Assembly: GCA_013215715.1 (NCBI GenBank)
Contig: JABSQT010000002.1
Coordinates: 1 to 64,000, forward strand
Reading direction: 5' to 3'
DNA: 64,000 nt
Source: Mycoplasmatales bacterium
Lineage (GTDB): Bacteria; Bacillota_I; Bacilli_A; Mycoplasmatales; Metamycoplasmataceae
The notes below the pieces were generated by a model. The model saw nothing but the letters and a program-made list of their open reading frames with translations. It was not told the origin of the DNA and ran no database searches. Below are positions 54,037 through 64,000 of the stretch, one piece after another (the first letter of the stretch is position 1; each line of letters opens with the position of its first letter). The translations under genes were made by a program, and so were the position numbers.

Positions 54037-54451
54037 ATATTCTCATTAAATAATCTTCTAAAATTAATTGTGCAGCTAATTTATCTTTACTTTGTTTGCG
54101 TTTTTTTCTGGAAATATTAGCTTTAATCATTATTTCATGGGCTTTATTGGTTGTATTAGCTTCATCAATATAAATTATTGGAACATCAAACTTTTGTTCT
54201 AATAACGCTTTAAATTCTTCAATCATATAGGTAGTATCTGATTTGTCACCAGATGGATATGTAACATAACCTAAGACAATGGTATCAATTTCATATTCTC
54301 GAAAATAATCCGATAATCTATTTAAGGCAGTTTCTCAATCACGTTCATCAAATCTAAAATTTTCTTTACCTTGTGCTGTGAAATTTAATGGATCACTCAG
54401 TGCAATACCTAAAGATCTTGAACCAAGATCTAAACCAATTTTTCTAGCCAT
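54035..54451 (-). CDS. ruvX: Pre-16S rRNA nuclease / YqgF-type resolvase
   Basis: A 138-residue RNase H-fold protein of the YqgF family, thought to trim pre-16S rRNA and originally called a Holliday junction resolvase. The first catalytic Asp is in [16 protein letters not shown] and the second motif is [13 protein letters not shown]. Overlaps the alaS end by 8 bases, the common alaS-yqgF order. Confidence 0.93.
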
Positions 54452-57056
54452 TGACTATCTCTTTAATTATATCTTTTGCTGCATCATCTCATTTACAAGC
54501 ACCTTGAGCGAACATTGGTGCTCCACCACCTCTACCATTTAATTTAGTAAAGATTTGTTGCAGAATTTTATTTGAATTTTTCACTTGCGAAGCTACTGCA
54601 ATTAATAATTTGTCAGTTTTTGCACCAATTACAAATGTACCTTCAGGGTATTTTGTCCTTAATGAAATTGCCAGTGCTTTGACTTGTCCTGGATTCCTCA
54701 AGTTTAAATTAATATAAAGTCCATTTTCTAGTTCTATATCTGGAACTTCTACTTTTTGGGATTTTTTAGAAAGTTTTTTATTATCGTTTCTTAATTTTTG
54801 GATAAGTTCTTTAGCTGTTTCTATTGTTAAAGTTGTGATTTTAACTGAATATTCACTATCCAACTTTTTGTTTTTCTCAAAAATCTTTTCTATCTCTGTA
54901 TATAGTTTATCCATTTCTTTTTTCACAAATGAGTCAACCGTTGTATTTGATGTTATAGCTTCTAATCTAAATACTCCTGAACCCTTATTTTCAATAGAAA
55001 CTATTTTAAATGTCTCAAGACCTATAGTATTTGGGATGTGTGTTCCACCACACAAGTCAGTTGTTATTTCACCAAATTTAACAACACGAACTTTTTCTGA
55101 GTATGAATCTTCATCAATCGTCATAATTGCATTAATTTCTTCAGCACCTTTTAAATCAGTGATGATATATTCTCTATCAACCTTCATCTCAATGTATTGG
55201 TTAACTAAGTTTTCCACTTTTTTAATTTGCTTATCTGTTGGTTTTTTGTCAGAAGGGAAATCAAACCTTAGTCTATCTTCGTTATTATCAGAACCTAGTT
55301 GCTCAATCACATCAGCACCAAATACTTCACGCAATGCACGAAATACAAGGTGTGTTCCTGAATGATTCCTCATTAATCCATTTCTAACTTTAGAATCAAC
55401 TTTTAGCTCCACCGCTCCCTTTTTCAATGAACCTTCAACCTTGTGAATATGATTGCCAAACTTATCTTTAAAAACATCCAAAACTTTTATTTCATTACCA
55501 TTTTGAATAATAATACCTTTATCATGTCTTTGACCACCTGAAGTAGCATAAAATGGTGTTTCTTCAAATATAACAAATCCAATATCTTCAATTTCTTCAA
55601 TTGAATCATTTTCATCTAACATTAATACAACTTCAGATTTTGCATATTCAACATTTTCAGATGCAAGTTCTGTTGAACCGTATCCAATAAATTCAGACAT
55701 CTTTTTATCAATTTTTGCTAGAGAAGCTATTTGTTTATCCATACCAGATACAACTTTCCCTCTTGAAGCATTCGCGTGTCTTTCTTTATATTCATCAAAT
55801 TTCGAAATGTCAAGTTTAATTCCCTTTTCTTCTAAGATTTCTTGAGTCAGTTCAATAGGAAAACCATATGTCTCAAATAATTTAAAGGCAATACCAAAAT
55901 CAAATTCTTCGCCCTTAACAAGTGATTTAAATAATAATTCTTCACCTTGGGAAATTGTTTTTGCAAAAGCAACCTCTTCTTTTTGAATAATTTTCGCAAC
56001 TGTTTCAATATCTATTTTGAATGGTAGTGTATCTCTAACAACTTCAATTAATTTGAATAGAAATGTTGTTTCTTTTATCCCTAATTGAATTGCTGAACGA
56101 TATGCCCTACGAATCAACCTTCTAATAATGTAACCACGAGAAACATTTGATGGTTTTGCACCATCTTGGATTGCATTAACAACCGCTCTCATATGATCAG
56201 CAATTATTTTAAATGATTTATTAACTTTTGTTTGTTCTTCATCATGTGTGAAATATGCATTCCCATCATATTTTTTACCGGTCATTTCTTCAACTTTTTT
56301 AATTATTGGCATAAACAAATCAGTATCAAAGTTTGTGTGTCCTCCTTGTAAGATTGATGCAATTCTTTCTAAACCTGCACCTGTATCGATATTTTTTTGA
56401 ACAAGTTCCTTGTAATTCCCTTCTCCATCATTATTGAATTCAGAGAAAACAATATTTCAAATTTCAATATATCTATCGTTGTCTAAATCTTTTTCAATTA
56501 GTTCAATTCCACGTTTATCGTATTTTGAACCTCTATCAAAAAATATTTCTGTATCAGGACCACATGGACCCATACCCATATCTCAAAAGTTCATTTCTCT
56601 ATCACCAGCAACTAAATGTGAAGGATCTATTCCAAGGGAAATTCATTTTTCATATGTCTCTTTATCTTCTTTAAAATAAGTTATATATAATTTATCTTTT
56701 TCCATCTCTAAAACTTCCGTTAAGAACTCAAATGCAAACTCAATAGCTTCAGGTTTGAAATAATCCCCTATTGAGAAGTTACCAAGCATTTCAAAAAGAG
56801 TGTGGTGTCTTGATGTAACACCCACATTTTCAATATCATTTGTTCTTATTGATTTTTGTGAGTTTGTAATCCTCTTTCTTGGAGGTTGTTTTTTTCCAGA
56901 AAAAAAATCTTTTAAAGTTGCAACCCCCGAGTTTATTCAAAGTAGTGATGGATCGTTTACAGGTATGAGTGATTTAGACTCTACCCTTAAATGACCTTTT
57001 GATTCAAAGAATTTTAATCATTCTTCTCTTAATTCTTTAGATGTTAATTTTTTCAT
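54444..57056 (-). CDS. alaS: Alanyl-tRNA synthetase
   Basis: An 870-residue class II synthetase, full length. The catalytic core (residues 1-250) is followed by a tRNA-recognition domain, an editing domain with intact zinc/catalytic motifs (HSGTH and CGGTH), and the C-terminal domain with the Gly-rich [15 protein letters not shown]. Editing of Ser-tRNA-Ala should therefore work, unlike the stripped LeuRS nearby. TGA codons are Trp throughout. Preceded by a T-box leader. Confidence 0.97.
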
Positions 57057-57088
57057 ATTTTCTCCTTATTATTTAATTTCAAAATAAA

Positions 57089-57224
57089 AAAGTCCTGATA
57101 AGGGGCCAACGTACCACCCTTATCTGGACTCTTTTCTCGTAACGTGAGTTATTCGCTAATTATTAGTGTCTCCAAGGTTTGCACAACCCTTTTCATAGAC
57201 ATATCTTGAAATATATCTTTATTA
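57089..57224 (-). promoter_or_regulatory. Compact T-box leader of alaS
   Basis: The T-box core AAGGGTGGTACGTTGG lies in a long terminator hairpin (57091-57130: AGTCC and GATAAGGG paired with CCCTTATC and GGACT) ending in T6. UGGU fits ACCA of the tRNA-Ala at 47150-47226. Upstream, one 35-base hairpin (57167-57201, TGTCT...AGACA) has GCA, an alanine codon, in its apical loop at 57180-57182. There is no room for a full stem I with the usual AG bulge. Confidence 0.85.
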
Positions 57225-57230
57225 TAATAC

Positions 57231-57236
57231 AAAAAT
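57231..57236 (-). promoter_or_regulatory. -10 box of the alaS leader
   Basis: TATAAT on the minus strand, about 30 bases before the specifier hairpin. Confidence 0.6.
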
Positions 57237-57245
57237 CAAAATGAA

Positions 57246-57267
57246 TAAAAAAATCCTATAAGGATTT
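57246..57267 (-). terminator. Terminator of the RDD-like gene
   Basis: AAAATCC pairs with GGATTTT. Confidence 0.75.
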
Positions 57268-57286
57268 TATTATTTAAAATATTTTA

Positions 57287-57622
57287 CTATTTAGTTTTAA
57301 CAAATTTTACATCTGAGAATTTTTCAGTTGCTAATTTTGAATCAGATAGTAAGAATACTATTTGAACAATTAACATAATTGGTCAGAAAAATGCTACTGA
57401 TAATGTCGCAAAAAGAATATACATAATTTTTTTATCTTCTTTAACTTGGAATTCATATCCCATTAATTTTGTACCAATTGATCAATTTTTAGTAAACATA
57501 AAATACAGGTTAAGAATTGGAACAATAATTGTAATCCCTAATAATGCATTAATTAGCCCAGCTAAAAATCTTCTCCCTAATCCTAATTGCACTTTTCCCA
57601 TGTTTGTTTGTAAGTTATCCAT
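57287..57622 (-). CDS. RDD-like membrane protein
   Basis: A 111-residue protein with two or three hydrophobic helices. GRRFLAGLINALLGI at the start resembles the RDD domain's first helix, and IGTKLMGYEFQV resembles its TxGKxxxGL region. The function of RDD proteins is mostly unknown. Two TGA-Trp codons. Family call is tentative. Confidence 0.6.
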
Positions 57623-57738
57623 TGTAATACCTCTTTCATTTTTATTTTTATAAATACTTGCTAATTATACTACTATTGCACATTAATTAGATTATTTTTT
57701 AACTAAATAAATGGTATTTTTTTTATTTTAATAAATGA

Positions 57739-57744
57739 TATTAT
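57739..57744 (+). promoter_or_regulatory. -10 box of the Abi gene, leaderless
   Basis: TATTAT with 6 bases to the ATG. Confidence 0.5.
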
Positions 57745-57750
57745 TAAATT

Positions 57751-58578
57751 ATGAATAAAAAATATTTACAAGAAAACTTCTTGATAGAAAATCTCTCTAT
57801 AAAACAAACCGAAAAATTAATTAAAAGAAAATCTTTAAAAAGTGATTTTTGAAAATGAATAGTTAATAAACATGAAATCAAATATATTTGTTCATATATA
57901 GGTGTTTTATTGTTAAATGACAAAACAAAGTTATTTATGAAAGGTGTTAAAATTTACGATCTTTTTAACATGTATTATATGGATTTTACTATTAAAAATA
58001 ATTTATTAATTATTTGCCAAAAAATAGAAAGAGGTTTAAAAGTTTCTATGTTAAATGAGACTGACGGAATATTCGATGTTACTAAATCAAAATCATTTGG
58101 TTCAAAAATAGATTTTTTAAAAAAGAAAAAACTTGATGAAAAACATAAAATAAAAGTTATGAAACATTTCGAAAAAATTGTTGAATCTAAATTTATCGAT
58201 TTAAATGATTTCTTGAATTTTTTATTAGCAGTTAAACGAATAAGAAATTTTTCAGCTCATTCATATAACCCTGCAAAACATTATGATTGACACACAGAAT
58301 TTACGCACCATACATTAGAAAAAGAAAATGAATCATCTTTTAGAAATGATTTCAAACAATTGATGCGTGGAGCAACAAACGGAACAATAAAAAATCTTAA
58401 AAATACATTAATTAATTTATTTGAAGAAAAACCTTTTTCAAATAATGAAATTGGTGCAACAATTTGTGCACGTTATTTAGGAACAAGAACAATTTATAGC
58501 TTGGAATGGGATGATTTCCTTAATAAACCAAATTGTCCTTTTGAATTAAATGATTTCTTAAAGGCTAATTCAAAATAA
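57751..58578 (+). CDS. Abi family protein (abortive infection, HEPN-like)
   Basis: A 275-residue helical protein of the AbiD/AbiF (Abi_2) type. The N-terminal SIKQTEKLIKRKSL and the central VKIYDLFNMYYMDFTIKNNLL match the family pattern, and RIRNFSAHSYNP contains the R-x4-H motif of HEPN ribonucleases (about residue 170). TGA codons at 58288 and elsewhere are Trp, so it is intact. It sits alone on the plus strand with its own terminator. Phage defence is inferred from the family. Confidence 0.85.
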
Positions 58579-58598
58579 AAACACTTATGTGTTTTTAT
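58577..58598 (+). terminator. Terminator of the Abi gene
   Basis: AAAAACAC pairs with GTGTTTTT. Confidence 0.85.
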
Positions 58599-58601
58599 TT
58601 T

Positions 58602-59984
58602 CTATCATTTTATATTTGTTAATTTTATAATTGCATGAATATATATCTCGGTTTGTTTAAGGATTTCTTTTCAAAGAACTCTTTCATCAATAGCATGCAT
58701 TCTTCATTCTGAGTTAGGAAACAATCCACCAAAAGCCATACAATTATTTGTAACTTTAGCATAAGTACCACCGCCAGAAGTTATTAATTGAGAATCATAA
58801 TCACCAGTGAATTCTTGATAAGTTGAGTAAAGTGTTGAGACTAATGGTGATTCAGGTTTGATGTATAGAGGTTCATCAACTTTAGATAATGAAAAATTAG
58901 CATCTTTGAATTTATCGATTATTTTTTTATTAAGTGTTTTAGATGTTATTCCATAAGGGAATCTTATGTCTATACTTAAAATAAGTTTTTTATTTTTAGT
59001 TTTTAAAATACCTGGATTTATTGTTGTTGTACCAAATTCATTATTTTTAGCTTGAATCCCTAATTCTTCACCATTAAATTTATTATGGAAATTATCAACA
59101 ATTAATTTCATCAAATCATTATTTGTCAATTCAAACAAGAAGTTTGCTAAGTGTGTTATAGCATTTACTCCTTGTGATGGTATTGAACCATGTGCAGGAG
59201 TGCCTTTAATTGAAACTAAGGTATTCTTACCTTGTGCATCAATAGAACCCTCTAAATTATTCTTTTCTAAATATTCAAAAAACGGAATCGATGCTTCCAT
59301 AAGATCAAAATCTATTTCAGCTTCTGCAAGGTCAGGAACTATGTTTATTGTAGCTCCACCATTAAATGATATTATTGTAGAATCTTTGAATTCAAATTCC
59401 AAATCACCTCTTGCTCCACCCTTTTCATTATTTATTCCTGGAAAAGCATTATCCGCTGTAAAAGCGGCAATAGGTTGTTTGTTTAATTTAAAATATTTTG
59501 TTACACCTTTATAACCCGATTCCTCATTACCACCTATAATTAGTCTTACAGGTTTATTTAGTTTGATATTTAATTCTTTAATTATTTTCAAAGCATAATA
59601 AACAGCAACCAAAGGACCTTTATCATCTTGAGTGCCTCTTCCAAATATAAAGCCATCTTGTTCTAGTGGTTCTCAAGGATTTTGAATTCATTTTTCCGGG
59701 TTTGCTGGCACAGTATCAATATGACATACTACTGCAATATATTCCTCGTCTCTTTCATCAGTTCTTATATCTAAGGCAAATCCTTCAAAATCTCTATAAT
59801 TCATCGAATCTTTCTTAGACATTTCAATAATATAATCCATTGCTTCTCTAACTCCATCACCAAATGGTTTATTTTTGTCCGATGTTTCTAAATCTTCTGT
59901 TGAGTTTATTCTAACTAAACTTTTCAACGCTTCTTTCATTTCTAATTCATATTTTTTTATTTTTTCTTCAATTTGTTTTCTCAT
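58602..59984 (-). CDS. pepV: M20 dipeptidase (PepV/Sapep type)
   Basis: A 460-residue dinuclear zinc dipeptidase. Metal and catalytic motifs are VCHIDTVPAN, RGTQDDKGPL and NEESGYKG; the lid domain occupies about residues 180-360. The last residue is TGA-Trp before TAG. The -10-like TACAAT ends 6 bases before the ATG. Confidence 0.93.
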
Positions 59985-59990
59985 ATTTAA

Positions 59991-59996
59991 ATTGTA
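59991..59996 (-). promoter_or_regulatory. -10 box of pepV, leaderless
   Basis: TACAAT with 6 bases to the ATG. Confidence 0.55.
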
Positions 59997-60025
59997 TTAG
60001 AAAAAATGTTATAACAAAAAATAGA

Positions 60026-61150
<1,125 letters not shown>

Positions 61151-61181
61151 CTATATTAACTAATTTTAATGTTAATAAAAA

Positions 61182-61214
61182 TAAATAAAAAAATAATGCT
61201 TATTTACATTATTT
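61182..61214 (-). terminator. Terminator of leuS
   Basis: AATAATG pairs with CATTATT, then T-run; the leuS stop codon overlaps the stem. Confidence 0.75.
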
Positions 61215-63074
61215 AACTACTAAATTTAATATTTTACCTGGTACATATATCTCTTTTATTATTGTTTTTCCATCAATGAATTTTTTGACGTTCTTGTGTT
61301 CTAAAGCCATTTTCATAACCTCATCTTTTTCTGGGTTCGAATCAAACTCAATTTTTGCTCTTAATTTACCCGAAACTTGAATAGCAACAATTAAATTAGA
61401 ACTTTGTATTAATTTTTCATCAAATGTAGGTCATGTTTGTGTGTGAATTGGTTCTTGATTAAGACTTTCCAACATTTCTTCAGCTAAATGAGGAGCAAAA
61501 ATTGATAATATAATTGCAAATCCTTTTAACTCTTCAACATTTACAATACCAATCTTATAATTTGCATTTACATAAACCATCATTTTTGAAATGGCAGTAT
61601 TAAATTTTAATTCTTCAATATCTTTTGTAATCCCTTTAACCATTTTATTATAATCTGACACTGTTTTTGATTCTTTAGTTCTTGGTAATGAAAACATTCT
61701 TTCAACTCTATCTAATCATTTCCTTATACCTTCAATTGATTCAGTTGATCATGGTTTTGTATCAATTAAAGGCCCCATAAACATCTCATAAACCCTAAGT
61801 GTATCAGCACCCATGCTTTCCACTATATCATCAGGATTAATAACATTACCTTTCGATTTAGACATCTTAGTTCCATCAGTACCTAGTATCATCCCTTGAT
61901 TAACTATTTTATGGAATGGTTCAGAAGTTGGAACTATACCCAAATCATATAAAACCTTATGTCAAAATCTCGCATAAAGAAGGTGTAAAACAGCATGTTC
62001 TTGACCACCAATATATAAATCAACGGGTAATCATTTTTTAAACCTTCTTTTTGCTTCTTCACTATCCAAATCTTCATATGTTCCATCGGAATTTTTCAAT
62101 ATATAAGCTAAATAATACCAAGATGAACCAGCTCATTGTGGCATTGTATTTGTATCTCTTCTAAATTTTTTTCCGTCTTTTTCAAAATTAACTCATTCAT
62201 TATTGTTTGCTAATGGGGATTCACCTGTTCCCGAAGGTTTAATTTCATCCATTTCTGGTAACTCAACAAGTTCTTCTATTAATAGAACATTATTATCTTC
62301 ATCAAATGCAATTGGGAATGGTTCTCCTCAATATCTTTGTCTTGCAAAAATTCAATCTCTAAGATGATAAGTTGCTTTACCCTCTTTAACCTCTTTACCT
62401 ATCCAATTCTTTTGGAGTGCTATTAAAGAATTAGGTCATTCAACTTCTTCAAGTCCTTCAAGTAATTTATCGGCATAATTAGTAATTTTAAGAACTCATT
62501 GTTTCATTGGTTTTTTAACAACTGGAAAGTCTCCACGTTCCGATATTTTTGAACCATCTTCAGCAGTAAGAACTTCTTCATTAGCTAGAACTGTACCCAA
62601 TTCTTCACATCAGTTAACTTCAATATCCTTTATTTCAGCTAAACCTTTTTTGTACATTTGTGCAAAAATTCATTGTGTTTGTTTGTAATACTTTGGATCT
62701 GTTGTATTCACTTCTTTATCATAATCATATGAAAAACCTAAAGACTTAATTTGTCTTCTAAAGTTATCTATGTTTTCTTGAGTAAAGTATTTTGGATGAT
62801 TACCAGTTTTTATCGCATATTGTTCTGCAGGAAGTCCGAATGCATCCCATCCAATTGGATGAAGTACATCAAAACCATTCAATCGTTTATATCTTGCAAC
62901 AATATCTGTTGCAGTATAACCTTCTGGGTGACCCACATGTAATCCTGCTCCTGATGGATAAGGAAACATGTCTAATGCGTAGAATTTTTTATTTGATTTT
63001 TCAGTTGTCTTAAATACTTGATTTTCTTCTCAATACTTTTGTCATTTTGTTTCTATTTCGTTATGTTTATACAT
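61209..63074 (-). CDS. leuS: Leucyl-tRNA synthetase lacking the CP1 editing domain
   Basis: A class I synthetase of 621 residues, against about 800-870 for bacterial LeuRS. The HIGH-type motif is HVGHPEGY (GLHVGH), and KMSKSKGN is intact; the zinc-finger-like insert, the anticodon-binding helices and the C-terminal domain are present. At residues about 220-230 the sequence passes from QKNWIGK directly through [25 protein letters not shown], the point where other enzymes carry about 190 residues of CP1 editing domain. The frame is continuous, so this is a clean domain loss, as known in Mycoplasma mobile. Confidence 0.95.
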
Positions 63075-63083
63075 GATAAAAGA

Positions 63084-63089
63084 ATTATA
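63084..63089 (-). promoter_or_regulatory. -10 box of leuS, near-leaderless
   Basis: TATAAT with 9 bases to the ATG. Confidence 0.65.
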
Positions 63090-63145
63090 CAAGAAAACCC
63101 TCATTTCTTTTATTTAACACCTTTTATTTATTAAATAAAAAAAGG

Positions 63146-64000
63146 TTATTCCTTAGGAACACCTTCAGTTTGAACATCATCTAATGCAGCATATTGTTCT
63201 GCTTGAGCTTTTTCATGTGTAATATTTTTAGCTCAATTAGATTTATAGTAAACAACCATAAATGCAATCCCTCTTGGTATATCAGATAAAAAGAATAAGA
63301 AATAAGCAACTGCAAAATTTATATGAGTTGCTGGAACAATTACCAACATAACAATTGCCAATCAACCTATTTGCAATGGTCCAGCCGTTACAACATCAAC
63401 AGTTGAAACAAGATTAACTTTACCGCCTGAAACAGCTGATGATTTAGCTGTTACAAATCATATTCATCATGGGAAAAATAATGCAAGAGGCCACAATGAA
63501 TATTTTGTCCACTTAAGAACTAATTCATCACGGAGAACTGCTGTTTTTCATTCTGGTGTTCCATGTATTTCTTTTGCAGCAGTGTTTTGTAAAAATGTCA
63601 TTTTCACAATAACAAATGAAAATGCAAACAATATTATTGAAGCAAGTATAGCTAGAGTTGTATTAAATCCATGTAATCTTTTTGAATTCTCTTTAGCAAG
63701 TTCAATATTATTCTTACCCAATTCTCCACCAACAAATTTAGAAACAACAACATTAATTGCATTGAATACAACTGAAAATACACCAAACAATGAACCTGTT
63801 AACCCCAAAAAGGCTGCTGAACCTATTGTTTTTTCAATAGAACCTTCCGGATAACCAGCCACATATATTTTGTTTCTTATAGTTATAAAAATCATTGAAG
63901 AAGCAGTAAACAAGAATATTAACCCTCTTGTCCAAAATTGTTTTTGAATTGTTTTTGACACTTGGAATATTGTTCAAGGTTTAAATACAACCGGCAATTT
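63146..64000 (-). CDS. MATE-like multidrug transporter, C-terminal part
   Basis: The last 284 residues of a membrane protein whose start lies beyond the window. At least six hydrophobic helices are visible, with a MATE-like loop VSKFVGGELGKNNIELAKENSKR. Such proteins export drugs or lipids using ion gradients. A hydrophilic tail of about 30 residues (EKAQAEQYAALDD) ends the protein. Several TGA-Trp codons. Family call is by pattern, without the N-terminal half. Confidence 0.7.

Noticed and set aside
54835-55365. Plus-strand frame of 176 codons inside alaS
   Set aside because: Fully contained in the conserved AlaRS sequence and without any start signal.

Overview
The window is AT-rich bacterial chromosome from a mollicute, most likely the Spiroplasma / Entomoplasma / Mesoplasma group. 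The decisive evidence is that in-frame TGA codons fall at conserved tryptophan positions in almost every gene (for example GW-GW in ribosomal protein S5, the terminal W of S8, GWGTRFLP in GalU), so TGA is read as Trp (genetic code 4). Coordinates here join pieces that a standard-code reading would split. Most genes are on the minus strand.

Layout. 1-1.4 kb: a plus-strand secreted or membrane protein of unknown function. 1.5-4.9 kb (minus): rplU-rpmA; a small peptide with a GG leader-like motif; then an FMN riboswitch driving an EIIC-like permease (probable riboflavin transporter) and nicotinate phosphoribosyltransferase. 5-11.1 kb: lemA with a DUF3137-type partner, a Y-family polymerase, sufS-sufU, tlyA, a conserved hypothetical, nusB. 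11.2-24.6 kb: transketolase, efp, a peptidase, rpmG, nfo, a DJ-1/PfpI protein (+), dnaG-rpoD-Nif3, glyS behind a compact T-box, and ybeY-dgkA-cdd-era. 24.6-27 kb: a peptidase-containing (C39) ABC exporter and a small partner. 27.1-41.6 kb: the complete S10-spc-alpha ribosomal block (rpsJ to rplQ, no rpmD) from one strong promoter. 41.7-47.1 kb: parE, plsY (+), an IS3-type transposase remnant, galU, pepA (+). 47.1-52 kb: tRNA-Ala and tRNA-Ile, rplM-rpsI, rsmE, the ECF module ecfA1-ecfA2-ecfT. 52-64 kb: hpt, greA, a putative methyltransferase, a DUF1292-like gene, alaS-ruvX behind a second compact T-box, an RDD-like protein, an Abi-family gene (+), pepV, mnmA, leuS, and the 3' part of a MATE-like transporter running off the window.

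How the genes work together. The organism imports rather than makes cofactors: riboflavin uptake under FMN control, NAD salvage, a general ECF energising module, hypoxanthine salvage and several peptidases. SufS-SufU and MnmA are parts that could serve tRNA thiolation. Regulation is RNA-based: an FMN riboswitch, two unusually small T-boxes, ribosomal leaders, and many genes whose -10 box lies only 6-9 bases before the ATG, implying leaderless or near-leaderless mRNAs. Terminators often overlap stop codons.

Points most worth a second look: LeuRS lacking its whole CP1 editing domain; the GG-type peptide with an intact but unlinked C39 exporter; the mini T-boxes of glyS and alaS, in which a matching codon (GGA, GCA) sits in the apical loop; and L27 without its cleavable extension together with absence of the Prp protease gene from its usual place.
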